Shown here in pieces: positions 11,050 through 22,679 of a stretch of 64,000 nucleotides of DNA. Origin of the DNA: Candidula unifasciata (lineage: Eukaryota > Mollusca > Gastropoda > Stylommatophora > Geomitridae); assembly GCA_905116865.2 (NCBI GenBank), contig CAJHNH020000233.1:124001-188000 (forward strand). The letters run 5' to 3'. The notes beneath the pieces are model-generated. The model saw nothing but the letters and a program-made list of their open reading frames with translations, was not told the origin of the DNA and made no database searches. How positions within the stretch are numbered: position 1 is the stretch's first letter; each line of letters starts with the position of its first letter. The position numbers and the translations under genes were made by a program.

Positions 11050-11382
11050 AGATAGACAGTTAAACAAATAGATATTAACCCCAAGACCTCTGCACCAATA
11101 GCTAACGTTTGAGGCCTAATATATTACCCGAAAAAGCTTCTACCTAAAAAAGGAATAAATAAATATAATTACTGTGTAGTTCCCAGAATAACAGAAACTT
11201 ATAAGAGAAATATTCATACTCAACTCAAGTTTGTGTAAAATTGTAAAAACAAAGCAATGCCTACAGTCTGCACAATAAGGGTTGTCTACAGAACCCACTA
11301 CTGTTTTGTGAATATACGCGGTGTAAACCGGGAACGCCCCCCCCCCCCCCGGCCCTCCAGTAAACCGCGGTACTCATGGATC

Positions 11383-11555
11383 GTCGGCGTCTGTGGCTTA
11401 CGCGCAGCAAACGCGCTTCCTAATGCCCGGGTGCCGCGTTCGATTCCAGCTGCTGAACTTAACAATTTGCCTGGGAAAACCACAACAGCCAAAAATTGGT
11501 TGGGGTTGGTTCTGCAATGTCCGGTAAAAGATAAGCAACTAACTAAACTCAGGAA
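11383..11555 (+). mobile_element. SINE-A copy, internally deleted
   Basis: tRNA-derived head: GTCTGTGGCTTACGCG (box-A region) and CGTTCGATTCCAGCTG (box-B region). It jumps directly to the family tail (TTTGCCTGGGAAAACCAC ... GGTTCTGCAATGTCC ... AACTAACT), skipping the middle seen in 18157-18375. A poly-C run (11337-11350) precedes it. Confidence 0.8.
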
Positions 11556-11901
11556 TTGTAACGCTGTTAATGTTACTCACTAACCTCCTAGCAGGAGATG
11601 TTAACCAGCAGCATTGCACACGGTTATAAACCATAAGTGCTCTGCACCAGTACGGACAGCTGATATGAAACTGTCCGCCTGTGTCGCCGTCCGCCCGCAA
11701 CTCAGTAGCTACAGCGACGTTCCTCCATTTACCCCGGAGTGTTAACTCTGGTACCTGTTTTTGAGTGAACCCCGGGAACGGCCCGGTTTCTAATACCGGC
11801 TGTGGGCTGCAGCTAGTCGCAGCTGAATTTGAAAGCGAGAGTCTCCTATTGACTGTGCTAACGCGGCCCCTATTCTCTACACGGTGGGTGAGGATGATGC
11901 T

Positions 11902-11913
11902 GATGAAGAAGAA

Positions 11914-11948
<35 letters not shown>

Positions 11949-12563
11949 AGAAGAAGAAGAAGAAGAAGAAGAAGAAGAAGAAGAAGAAGAAGAAGAAGAA
12001 AAAGAAGAAGAAGAAGAAGAAGAAGAAGAAGAAGAAGAAGAAGAAGAAGAAGAAGAAGAAGAAGAAGAAGAAGAACAAGAAGAAGAAGAAGGAGGAGGAG
12101 GAGGAGGAGAAAGAAGAAGAAGAAGAAAGAGGAGGAAAAAGAAGAAGAAGAAAGACGAGGAGGAAGAAGGAGAAGGAGGATGAGGGAGGAGGTTGAGAAA
12201 AGAAGAAGAAGAAGAAAGAGGAGGAGAAAGAAGAAGAAGAAGAAGAAGAAGAAGAAGAAGAAGAAGAAGAAGAAGAAGAAGAAGAAGAAGAAGAAGAAGA
12301 AGAAGAAGAAGAAGAAGAAGAAGAAGAAGAAGAAGAAGAAGAAGAAGAAGAAGAAGAAGAAGAAGAAGAAGAAGAAGAAGAAGAAAAAAAAAAGAAGAAG
12401 AAGAAGAAGAAGAAGAAGAAGAAGAAGAAGAAGAAGAAGAAGAAGAAGAAGAAGAAGAAGAAGAAGAAGAAGAAGAAGAAAGAAGAAGAAGAAGAAGAAG
12501 AAGAAGAAGAAGAAGAAGAAGAAGAAGAAGAAGAAGAAGAAGAAGAAGAAGAAGAAGAAGAAG
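11902..12563. repeat. GAA/AAG microsatellite, about 660 bp
   Basis: Nearly pure GAA with a few GGA and AAA interruptions (12090-12235, 12386-12393). The interruptions divide it into blocks. Homopurine/homopyrimidine tracts of this size can form triplex DNA (established for GAA repeats). All long poly-E/K/R or S/F/L ORFs in this stretch are artefacts. Confidence 0.97.
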
Positions 12564-13450
12564 GGGGAGGTGGAATATGTGACCTTTTTAAAGTCACTGC
12601 TAATGAAATAAGTCGAGATCAGACAAAATGTCAACAACCCATTTTTGACTCGGATCATAGGAGATAACCCTTTAAAAGGTATCCTGGGTAAACTCAGCAC
12701 AGCCCTGACTGTGTCTTTAGACACAACACACAATTCACACAAAAGTCAAGATAATCGAGCATTCTGACCGTGTAGGCGAAAGTCCTTGTGACGCATGTAC
12801 ACCGAATGGCATCTCTGTCAGCAAATAATTGCCTTGCTTCGGCAAATCAAACGGACACAAAACGGCAACACAGATCCAAACCCTGAGCACTACAGATTAG
12901 GCATTTTTAACACGTAGTCTGTGACGTGGACGACCCTTTGCAAGCTCACCTGCGGCCCGCTGCCGTGTGACGTGTACGGCCCTTGACAAGCTCACCGCGG
13001 CCCGCTGCAATTATTGTTATCAAGTAGCTTGAATCAAGTGTGTGCGGCCCTCAGACAGTAGAAACGTGACCCATCCGAGGGATTCTCCATTTAATATGCC
13101 TGATATAAATAACGGTTACATAGGGTCTGGATGTTTATGTGCCAGTTAATAAATATTACATTTGAAAAATGCGGCATAAAAACTACATAGCAATATTTAT
13201 TTCCTCGTCTACGGGGTGGGGGAGGGGGAGAGACCTACAACGAGGCATACATATTTTAATTCCTTTTCGCTGAAATGCATAAACCACATTCTCGAGTTAC
13301 TCTGCATCTCTGTAGCGGAAAACCAATATCAGCCCCATGACTACCGTGGTAACTTCAAGTTTATGACGTGCTCTTTTCGTCTACCTAAAAGAGATCATGG
13401 AGTTCAGATACGGCTTCCGCTAGTTTTAGTCAACGTCTATTTAAAAAAAA
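12564..13450. other. Unique sequence with a small tandem duplication
   Basis: No coding signal was recognised. Two copies of a ~45-bp unit (GTGACGTG...GCGGCCCGCTGC) lie in tandem at about 12919-13008. Confidence 0.5.
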
Positions 13451-13723
13451 AGTAAAGGACCCATTTCCACGCCTTTAGGCTCATAGGGCATATAGGGCTA
13501 GACCTATATTTGTATAGACCAATCGGTACAAGATGGGTGACGTGGTCAGCATCACGCCGGCCGCCTTTACTTTCCTGGGACTGCACCCGGTACCCATTCA
13601 AGGCTGGGTCGACCTGGGAGCCAAGGTCATTTTAGGGGGGGGGGGGGGGGTCCGGTTCCGCCAGGGAACGAGCCCACGACCTTCCGATCCGCGGCGAGAG
13701 TCTAGCTGCTCAGCCACGGCGAC
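13451..13723 (-). mobile_element. SINE-B copy, full length
   Basis: Minus-strand match along the whole length of the copy at 16726-16985: head GTCGCCGTGGCTGAGC, box-B region GGTCGTGGGCTCGTTCC, core GGGTGACGTGGTCAGC on the plus strand, and tail with AAGGCGTGGAAATGGGTCC. A run of 16 Gs interrupts the middle (13636-13651). Confidence 0.85.
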
Positions 13724-13794
13724 TTCCAACGTCTATTTAGTGTGTGGTAAATATTCAATTGTGCGCCGTGTGCTTGTATTCTAAGCTGTCCTAA

Positions 13795-13918
13795 TTTAAA
13801 CTAGTTTTATGATTAAAGTGCCCTAATTTTAAACTAATTCAGAGATTAAAGTGCTCTAATTTAAAGTACTTTAGATATAAAAGTGCCCTATTTTAAACTA
13901 ATTTAGAGATAAAACAGG
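13795..13918. repeat. Three tandem ~43-bp AT-rich units
   Basis: Units of the form AAAGTGCCCTAATTTTAAAC followed by TAATTCAGAGAT, each slightly diverged. Confidence 0.75.
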
Positions 13919-14029
13919 GTAGACAGGCCTTGTCCTGTTGGATGTTAAAGACTGCGTCTATTTTCATTTATATAATTGAAATATTAAATAGGCTCAGACT
14001 ACACAAGATCATAGGGTAGTCTTCACCCG

Positions 14030-14480
14030 GTTGGACAAATGAGAAACAACACGTCCATCCATTGTCGCTACCAGAAATCACAACACTTATCAAGGGAAAA
14101 TACAAGGGATTGTGGAGAGAACAAACTAACAGTAAACATCCACAAGACCCCATCAGCAGACTCAACAGAAAGCAAGATACAAAAATTTTCCGTCTACGAA
14201 CAGCACACTGCAGGCTCAACTACCACACGCACAAAATAAAGATTGTACAGTCCCCACAGTGTGCCTGTCAGACAGGACCACAAACACCTGAGCACATTCT
14301 GCAGACCTGCCCACTCTACATACAACTTCGAAAAGACACCTGGCATCAAGAGCAAAGTGTGAAGAGCAAGCTATGATGAACCATGAAGGACCTGCTACTG
14401 ATAGCTGTTCATAGAGGCAACCCACCTGATGGTCTGATCTGAGCATATGAAACTGAACGCAAAGAAGAAGAAGGACAAAG
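14030..14480 (+). mobile_element. LINE 3' end (ORF2 C-terminus plus AAG tail)
   Basis: ORF 14062-14376 carries FRLRTAHCRLNYHTHKI, then CACQTG and TPEHILQTCPLY. This is the HCRLN/Cx2C...EHxLxxCP zinc-like module found downstream of RNase H in several LINE families. The element ends near 14475 in AAAGAAGAAGAAGG, a short AAG tail. Similar ends occur at 55235 and, inverted, at 24670. Confidence 0.8.
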
Positions 14481-14693
14481 ATAACCACAGGAGGTCATAA
14501 AGAAGACGACGGCTAAACGCTGAGGTAGTTTGACACCCTAGAATATTAAGAACGACTAATCATGAATGCAATAAAATACTCAAAGTTAGCATATATATTT
14601 TTTTTTTCAAGTAGACTAACAATACAAAATAATTATAATCTACCGTAACAAACAGATCTATAGTTAAGTTTTCTGTTTTTATTTTAAAGTAAG

Positions 14694-14940
14694 GGGCTTT
14701 TCCCAGGCCTTCATGTGTACTGGGTATAAGGGCTAGATCTATATTTTATAAATCCATCCGCACTCGTTGTGTGATGTGGTCAACTTCAAGCCGGCCGCCT
14801 TTACTTCCCAGGATTTTACTTGGTACCCCACTTAAGGCTGGGAACCAGTGTCTTTTCTGAAGGGGAAAAGTTGGCTCCGTCAGTACCTGAATCCACGACC
14901 TTGGGTTTCGCAGGCGAGCGCCTAACCGTTATACCCCTGT
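14694..14940 (-). mobile_element. SINE-B copy
   Basis: Minus-strand, diverged but complete: TGATGTGGTCAACTTCAAGC core, CCGGCCGCCTTTACTTCCC, and a tRNA-like head with GCGCTCGCCTGCGAAACC at the right end. A short poly-C/poly-A run follows at 15001-15025. Confidence 0.75.
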
Positions 14941-15244
14941 AGTTCCCACTCGAGGATAAAATCACCACTAAATAAAACAGCAATAAACTACTCAAGGTTG
15001 CCCCCCCCCCCCCCAAAAAAAAAAAATATGCTAAAATATAAAGTAATTCTAATTCATCGCAACTAATAGATCTACAGTACAATTACTTCAAAGTAAGCCA
15101 GAAAACTGTCTCATAGAATATATAAAAGACTAAACTAAACAGCAATAAAAGGAGTATGGGTGTCAATGAAAGATACTGACAGAAAATACTGCCGACGGAA
15201 AGAAACCAAAACCAATGGCATGCCCGGACACAACATAGACCAAA

Positions 15245-15460
15245 CTAAGCAGGGTGGCTCCCAGCTGTAGCCATGGCAGCAAACAGTATACGCCTTACCT
15301 CATCCAGCGACCACGTTTTTAAAAAAAACCGATCGAACACCCGCACCAATAAATCAATTATCAAATCCAGTACTAGCGTACGCCTGTCCTCTATAGAATC
15401 GTCAACACTCGTCTCCCTGAGACGATGCATAATCAGGTAGTCCGAAAGAGTATATACCAC
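15245..15460 (-). CDS. Unrecognised 71-aa ORF
   Basis: Minus-strand ORF with a varied, protein-like composition, for example LIMHRLRETSVDDSIEDRRT, then LVLDLIIDLLVRVFDRFF and a TAG stop. I recognise no family. It may be a fragment of a mobile-element protein or an isolated exon; no clear acceptor precedes it. A chance ORF remains possible. Confidence 0.25.
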   Translation of the reverse strand: MVYTLSDYLIMHRLRETSVDDSIEDRRTLVLDLIIDLLVRVFDRFFLKTWSLDEVRRILFAAMATAGSHPA

Positions 15461-15844
15461 AGCTCCAAAAATAAAAAGGTAAGAACAAGATTTGCTTACA
15501 GCCGTGCTTTAAAAATAGAACGTTATGCACTTCGCGGAAAACACCAGCGCTTGGGGATGTTTTTACCACCCTTGTATAAATGTGTACATTATACTGTGTG
15601 TACTTTTGCACGCCTTTTGCTTACTCTGAATATCTATAACGGGGATTCTCACATTGTTGTCCTTGTTTGAACGTCAGAGTATTTCATGGTTAAGACCCCT
15701 TTTTCAGCCAGAAGCACATGGGACATGCGATACTAGGACTGTTCTAGGACTGATAGGGACTGTGCGGATTAAGATTTTATTTTCACCCCTTTCAGAAATA
15801 AGTCATGTCTTTAATTAACATCAAACCTGTGTCTCCATAAAGTG

Positions 15845-16035
15845 CTAGATGTACAGTCTTTCTCTGCTTGCCGGGACATTCGGCGGTACTCATTTCTAGC
15901 TGGGTCGACATTGGTGCCAATGTTAATTTTGAAATCCACAAAATCTTCCTTGATGCGGACTTGAACTCTAGTCTTTACGGTCGGGGATGAGCATCTAGCC
16001 ACGCTATGCCACCACGGCTTTCTCGTCTCCATGTA
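15845..16035 (-). mobile_element. SINE-B head fragment
   Basis: Minus strand reads GCCGTGGTGGCATAGCGTGG (box-A region), AGAGTTCAAGTCCGCA (box-B region), then CCAATGTCGACCCAGC, as in other SINE-B copies. The 3' part is missing. Confidence 0.7.
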
Positions 16036-16282
16036 TATGTCATGTATTCTTGGTCCTTTGTATATTCGTTTGCTACTTGATATAAGGCCCAAGGTAAAAA
16101 CAGCTTATCTACAGCCGGGTATGCTGGCAAATTGGAAATGGGCCAAGATCGCCAAATATGGGAGACATCAGCACAATGTCCCGTTAGCTTAAACACAGCG
16201 GTAGCAGGCTGGGTCCTTGTAGTTTATTTGGGCTTGAGCGCCCCAGCTGCGAATTGTTGAATTGAAATTCAGATAGTTAAAA

Positions 16283-16505
16283 TTAGTTGCGCATCCTTTA
16301 TATGACGTTGCAGAACCAACCCCAGCAATCTGTTGGCGGTTGTGGAACTTTTTGGCAAATTTACTTCCAGTAGTTTGCTACTACCTAGACGGTCGGCTTC
16401 TCGATGCTGCTGTTGAAAACCAGCGCAAGGCCCGCAGCTGGGATCGAACCTGGCACCCCGGCATTACGATGCGCGTTCGCAACGCCTAACCTACAGACGC
16501 CGACC
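16283..16505 (-). mobile_element. SINE-A copy, full length
   Basis: Read on the minus strand: tRNA-like head GGTCGGCGTCTGTAGG, GGTTCGATCCCAGCTGC-type box B, core AGTAGCAAACTACTGG, and tail TTGCCAAAAAGTTCC...GGTTCTGCAACGTC. Confidence 0.85.
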
Positions 16506-16725
16506 AAATTCAGTCATATTGTAATAATATACGGCTATGCTTCTTTTAATGTACGCGAGAATGACAGAGAGATACAGATAGGGAAGTGAGAGAGACTCCT
16601 ACGCGTGACAATCAATGCCATTTATCTTGTAGTGACCTTACAGGTTACTGAACAACATCAATTTTCTCGCAGATATCTGTGAATCGATCAATCAATAAAA
16701 CACGCTAACATTCTCACACGTGGGA

Positions 16726-16985
16726 GTCGCCGTGATCGAGCGGCTAGACGCTCGCCGCGGATCGGAAGGTCGTGGGTTCGCTTCCTGGCGGAGCTGGACT
16801 ATTTAAAAAAAATGACCTTGGCTCCCAGGTCGACTCAGTCATGAGTGGGAACCGGGTGCAGTCCCGGGAAATGAAGGAGGCCGGCGTAATGCTGACCACA
16901 TCACCCACCTTGTGCCGATTGGTCTATAAAAATATAGGTCTAGCCCTATACGCCTAAAGGCGCGGGAAAGAGTCCTTCACTTTAC
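16726..16985 (+). mobile_element. SINE-B copy, best reference in the window
   Basis: Head GTCGCCGTGATCGAGCGGCT, box B GGTCGTGGGTTCGCTTCC, core GACTCAGTCATGAGTGGG, GGCCGGCGTAATGCTGACCA, then CCGATTGGTCTATAAAAATA and GCGCGGGAAAGAGTCC at the 3' end. About 260 bp. The tRNA-derived head and pol III boxes define it as a SINE; no active copy can be inferred. Confidence 0.88.
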
Positions 16986-17239
16986 ATTCCCACACGTGAT
17001 TTATCCCTTTCGTTGGTGGTCAACAAAGAGTTCTCACATTGCCGGTGTTGGCCGCGACCTCTGACCAAATGTCGCTCTCGTTTTCCCCGGGGGTTAAAAA
17101 TCCTTCAGACCCTATGCCGACTCCCACCTGAAATTTACTCCAGGAGTTACTTTAATCTTATGCTGTACAGTCCTGCTGAGTCCAAAAAGCCTTTATGATT
17201 TCCGTCGTATCATAATTTAGCCCCTAGCTTTCGTGAAAT

Positions 17240-17470
17240 GGTGAGACCGTGGCTGTCCTATCGACGGCCCCGGTGAGACAGTCGCGCTGTGACGGACAGC
17301 AATGGTTGTTTTACCGACGGCCTGGTGAGAAAGTTGCGTTGTGACAGACAGCAATGGTTGTCCTTCCGACGGCCCCAAGGAGACAGTCGCGGTGTGCCAG
17401 ACAGCAATGGCTCTTCTTCCAACGGCCCCGGTGAGACAGTCGCGCTGTGACAGACAGCAAGGCCCCGCCT
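17240..17470. repeat. ~53-bp tandem repeat, 4 copies
   Basis: Unit contains GTGAGACAGTCGCGCTGTGA, then CAGACAGCAATGGTTGT and a CGACGGCCC block. Spacing between the CAATGG motifs is 52-53 bp. Confidence 0.85.
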
Positions 17471-17536
17471 TGTGATATTCCAGACGACTGTGGCGGCTGC
17501 ACTGCATATTACACTCTCAGTATACAGCCAGTTAGT

Positions 17537-17641
17537 TGCGTAGTCGATACCAATGTCAAAACCAACGCAAGACAAATCGTCCGCAGCTGGGATCGAGCCC
17601 AGCACCTCGGCATTATGAAGCGCGTTCGCAACGCCTAGCCG
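17537..17641 (-). mobile_element. SINE-A head fragment
   Basis: Minus-strand head with GGCGTTGCGAACGCGCTTC and GGGCTCGATCCCAGCTGC. The tail half is absent. Confidence 0.75.
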
Positions 17642-18058
17642 AACCAACTTATAAAGATAAAAAGCATCTAATTTAACAGTTGGAGAACCGCTGTTCGTGG
17701 GTGTTTCCTGATAGCAGCAGATGTTCCAGACACCGCAGGTATGGGTATGCCAATAGTGTCTTGTTTGCCATGCTTGTCGTAACATAGAGGCAATGAGATA
17801 ACAAGTACGTGCAGATAATTCATGCAAAGACAGACTGGCGGACAGACACACATTCTCAGACTATGTATGATTATATTTATTCAGTGCGAACTGCGTGGTA
17901 CCGATATTTGACTATGATATCGCTGGTTATTGTATTCAAGAGAGAACAAACGAATTATCGGACTTTATTTCCAAAGGGTTACAAATTGGGCAAGCAGGCC
18001 CGTCTTACATTCGGCCCTTCCAATCACTGATCTTTTAGACACCAGTGGAGTAAGTAGG

Positions 18059-18063
<5 letters not shown>

Positions 18064-18128
<65 letters not shown>

Positions 18129-18141
18129 TATATATATATAT
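18064..18141. repeat. TA microsatellite
   Basis: About 39 TA units with one GA interruption near 18126. Confidence 0.97.
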
Positions 18142-18156
18142 CCTCCTGTCTCCGTC

Positions 18157-18375
18157 TTGTCGGCTCTGTGGCTAAGTCGACGAGAGCGCATCGTAATGCT
18201 GGGTTTGATCCCAGCTGCGGGTCATGCGCCTTGCGTTCTTTTTATTTTGACAGTGGTATCAGGGGGCCGACCGTCCAGGAGGCAATGGTAAACTACTGGA
18301 CGCAAATTTGCCTAGAGAAACCATACAACAGCCAGGAGCGGTTCTGCAACGTCATGTAAAGGATACGCGACTAAC
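18157..18375 (+). mobile_element. SINE-A copy, full length
   Basis: TCGGCTCTGTGGCTAAGTCG head, GGGTTTGATCCCAGCTGC box B, core GGTAAACTACTGGACGC, and tail GGTTCTGCAACGTCATG to CGACTAAC. It lies 15 bp after the TA array. Confidence 0.87.
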
Positions 18376-18379
18376 CTTC

Positions 18380-19890
18380 TCCGCATCGCTTGCCCGCCCT
18401 CAAGTCTACTTCTTCTTCTTCATTTAACGTTGGCCCCTTTCAGCTAGGTCAGGAAACATCGCTGCTCGCTTTCCTGTCCGCTATATTTGTGGTGACGTTT
18501 TTCATCCTCATCTTATCTGGTTTTGAATTGTGCCTTTTCTCAAGTCCTCCTTCTAAGATTTTTTTTTTTATAAAAGTGTCCGTCTAACTAGGCGTACTAT
18601 CATTGGTTGTTCCCAATCTGCGCAAAATCGTTGTTAATTTCCGCGACACCGTTTCCCATAAGAGCAGGTAATATCGAGATATTTTCGCCGCAGAAAGAAA
18701 AATATTTGCTTTACTTCCCTTTTAACTTCCGTATTCCTAGTTATTCGACCGTGAGGGTGTAAAAATATGCCTGGTGTGTGGAAGTCCGAAGGTTCCAATC
18801 GGCATATCATTATCAGCATCAATTGTTGACGTTAAGTCACAAAGAGCGCCTCCTCCCCCCCCCCCTCTCCATTCTTCTGCCCTGTGAGTTCTTTTCTATA
18901 CCACCCGCATAAAGGATTTATTATCATTATTATTGACTGTGGTTCTGAGGTCAACCCATCCTACAACTTGTGCCAGGAAATGACTTGTGAAGTTATGGAG
19001 GTCAGTATGATTATGACCAAATTATTAATCAAGTCCAGCACATGTCCGATACGTCACTTGCGTAAAAGGGGGTGCGCTGTTTCACTCTCTGCTCCCAGCA
19101 GGGAGTGGCCAGCATCGCTTCAGAGGTCCTTAGCGTTCTTTTGATATTTTCTCCAGGTATGTCGGCGTATTGGGAAATGAACAACCGGACACCCAGGCTG
19201 ATTCTGGAAAATGAAAGGTGAATTTCTGTATGGCAAACTAGGTGGGGTCAAAGGTCTTTGGGAGCAAGTGAACTAAGCGTAAGCACGAACCGGTCATTAC
19301 GGCCTGGTGGAGATAATGGCCAGTGGATCTTGTCGACACTTTACATTCAGAAAAAACACATTTAATCAAACTGCTACTGACTCCGTCAGGACGGAGCGCT
19401 TATGGAAAAGTCGCGTGCTGCGTTTTCAGCTCAGCCTCTACTTTTACTTTAAGCGAATCTCTATTATTATTTGGAGATAAGCTCTTGTCTTGGCGTGCAA
19501 AACTGTCCCTTTCTTCTTCTTCGTCGTCGTCGCGTCCTCCTTTAGGACTTCGGACGTTGAGGGGGATGTAATATACTTCTGGCTAGTATTCGTTTTCTAT
19601 ATTCACGTGTGCGACAGGGCTTTAACTGACTGGGCAGCTAAGTGGATTTCTATAGGAGAGACTTCAGCTCAGTGATGCTATGCATTTATGTTTGTAAATG
19701 GGACACTGTCTATTTATTTCATCTGCTGATAGCGCTTTCTACCTACAAAGTCTGCCTGCTGTTTGTGATTATCTTAATGCGTAGCTGGCCAGCTCAACTT
19801 TTTCTCTATGGTTATTCTTTCTTAACCTTATACTGTTCAGTGTGCCTTCTTATTTGTATTGTATTCACATACGTAGGTATGTGGAGGTGA
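18380..19890. other. No gene recognised
   Basis: Contains short CTTCTTCTTCTTC motifs (18410) and CTTCTTCTTCGTCG (19507) that look like inverted AAG tails of LINE 3' ends, and a poly-C at 18857-18867. Small ORFs show no family motif. Confidence 0.4.
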
Positions 19891-19892
19891 TG

Positions 19893-20100
19893 GGCTGTCC
19901 GCCATGGCTCACCTGAGGGTCTGAAGGTCATGGTTTTGGCCTGGGAGGCGTTTTTTTTTAAACGATATGGCTGAAATGGTCGACCCAGCGTTAAAAGGGT
20001 ACCAGGTTAAAGTTTTGGGAACTAAAGGCGGTCGGTCTTATGCTGACCACATGACCCATCAAGTGCTCTGGTCAATAAAATATAGCTCTATATGCCTAAC
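19893..20100 (+). mobile_element. SINE-B copy, diverged
   Basis: CCGCCATGGCTCACCTGAGG head, then GACCCAGCGTTAAAAGGG, GGTCTTATGCTGACCACATG and GGTCAATAAAATATAGC. It is followed by the TG array. Confidence 0.7.
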
Positions 20101-20106
20101 ACACCT

Positions 20107-20111
<5 letters not shown>

Positions 20112-20165
<54 letters not shown>

Positions 20166-20174
20166 GTGTGTGTA
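20112..20174. repeat. TG microsatellite
   Basis: TG repeat with TA interruptions, adjacent to the 3' end of a SINE-B copy. Confidence 0.95.
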
Positions 20175-20574
20175 TCAGCAGTTGTGAATCCATTTCTCAT
20201 GATGTCTCGATTTATATCAGGCTGGTTTTTCGTGAGACCCAAATAAAGTCCAGTGAGGGAGAGGTGCTGACCCTGGATAGGGATAACACTTAGAAAACCT
20301 GCTAAAAGTTTAACTAGAATGTCTTTGAATGGAACACACTGAGTGGCAGTCCGAGACAAAATTCACTTGAAAATTTCGTTTCTATTCCAAACTGATTGAA
20401 TTTTGAAGAGTTCGAATTCAGTGGTAACATTGTATTTGCGGACTTTAGACTGCATTTTTGTTTTATTTTATTCATTTGTCTTATATGCAGTTATTACAAT
20501 ATCTGTGCCATTTACCAATTACAAAAGATATTCCAAATGACCAATCCCATATATTTATTTCAGTTATGTTTAGC

Positions 20575-22670
20575 AGAGGTGAAGTTACTTCTGAACCTGT
20601 AGATAGTGGGTGTAAAGTTCTTTCATTAACCTGTAGATAGTGGGTGTAAAGTTATTTCATTAACCTGTAGATAGTGGGTGTAAAGTTATTTCATTAACCT
20701 GTAGATAGTGGGTGTAAAGTTATTTCATTAACCTGTAGATAGTGGGTGTAAAGTTATTTAATTAAACTAGATAGTGGGTGTAAAGTTATTTCATTAACCT
20801 GTAGATAGTGGGTGTAAAGTTATTTCATTAAACTAGATAGTGGGTGTAAAGTTATTTCATTAACCTGTAGATAGTGGGTGTAAAGTTATTTAATTAAACT
20901 AGATAGTGGGTGTAAAGTTATTTAATTAAACTAGATAGTGGGTGTAAAGTTATTTAATTAAACTAGATAGTGGGTGTACAGTTATTTAATTAACCTGTAG
21001 ATAGTGGGTGTAAAGTTATTTAATTAAACTAGATAGTGGGTGTAAAGTTATTTAATTAAACTAGATAGTGGGTGTAAAGTTATTTAATTAAACTAGATAG
21101 TGGGTGTAAAGTTATTTAATTAAACTAGATAGTGGGTGTAAAGTTATTTAATTAAACTAGATAGTGGGTGTAAAGTTATTTAATTAAACTAGATAGTGGG
21201 TGTAAAGTTGTTTCCTTAACCTGTAGCTAGTGGGTGTAAAGTTGTTTCCTTAACCTGTAGATAGTGGATGTAAAGTTACTTTCTGAACCTGTAGTCAAAA
21301 GGTGTAAAGTTTCTTTCTGAACTCACAGACAGTAGTGTAAAGTTACTTTCTAAACCTGTAGGTAGTGGGTGTAAAGTTACTTTCTGAACTTGTAGGGAGT
21401 GGGTATAAAGTTACTTTCTGAACGTGTAAGTAGTGGTGTAAAATTACTTTCTGAAACTAGTAAATAGCAGGTGTAAAGTCACTTTCTGAAACTGTAGGTA
21501 GTAGGTGTATTGTTATTTTCTGAACCTGTAGACAGTAGTGAAAAATTTCTTTCTGAAACTGTATGTAGTAGGTGTAACGTTACTTTCTGAACCTGTAGAC
21601 AGCAGCGTAACGTTACTTTCTGAACCTGTGGACAGTAGTGTAAAGTTACTTTTTGAACCTGTAGGTGGTAGGTGTAACGTTACTTTCTGAACCTGTAGAC
21701 AGCAGCGTAACGTTACTTTCTGAACCTGTGGACAGTAGTGTAAAGTTACTTTATGAACCTGTAGGTAGTAGGTGTAAAGTTACTTTCTGAACCTGTAGAC
21801 AGCAGTGTAAAGTTACTTTCTGAACCTGTAGACAGTAGTGTCAAGTTACTTTCTGAACCGGTAGGTAGTAGGTGTAATGTTACTTTCTGAACCTGTAGGT
21901 AGTATGTGTAATGTTACTTTCTGAACCTGTAGGTAGTATGTGTAATGTTACTTTATGAACCTGTAGACAGTGGGTGTAATGTTACTTTCTGAACCTGTAG
22001 ACAGTGGGTGTAATGTTACTTTCTGAACCTGTAGACAGTGGGTGTAATGTTACTTTCTGAACCTGTAGACAGTGGGTGTAATGTTACTTTCTGAACCTGT
22101 AGACAGTGGGTGTAATGTTACTTTCTGAACCTGTAGGTAGTATGTGTAATGTTACTTTATGAAACTATAGACAGTGGGTGTAATGTTACTTTCTGAACCT
22201 GTAGACAGTGGGTGTAATGTTACTTTCTGAACCTGTAGACAGTGGGTGTAATGTTACTTTCTGAACCTGTAGACAGTGGGTGTAATGTTACTTTCTGAAC
22301 CTGTAGATAGTGGGTGTAATGTTACTTTCTGAACCTGTAGGTAGTATGTGTAATGTTACTTTCTGAACCTGTAGACAGTGGGTGTAATGTTACTTTCTGA
22401 ACCTGTAGACAGTAGTGTCAAGTTACTTTCTGAACCTGTAGACAGTAGTGTCAAGTTACTTTCTGAACCTGTAGGTAGTATGTGTAATGTTACTTTCTGA
22501 ACCTGTAGGCAGTAGGTTTAATGTTACTTTCTGAACCTGTAGACAGTGGGTGTAATGTTACTTTCTGAAACTGTATTTTAATGTTACTTTCTGAACCTGT
22601 AGACAGTAGTGTCAAGTTACTTTCTGAACCTGTAGGTAGTATGTGTAATGTTACTTTCTGAACCTAGTTG
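20575..22670. repeat. 2.1-kb minisatellite, ~32-36-bp units
   Basis: Roughly 60 tandem units in two domains. The left domain (to ~21250) is built on AAACTAGATAGTGGGTGTAA plus AGTTATTTAATT. The right domain is built on ACCTGTAGACAGTGGGTGTA plus ATGTTACTTTCTGA. Intermediate units sit at 21250-21500. Higher-order runs of identical units (for example 21960-22120) indicate recent local amplification. Confidence 0.96.
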
Positions 22671-22679
22671 TATAGCTAC

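Noticed and set aside
11539..12742. ORFs of 99-352 codons made of poly-E, K, R, S, F or L
   Set aside because: They are frames through the GAA microsatellite; every frame and both strands are open.
18157..18230. Functional tRNA genes at the SINE-A, -B, -C and -E heads
   Set aside because: The box-A/B-like sequences continue into SINE bodies and lack a foldable acceptor stem and CCA-side pairing.
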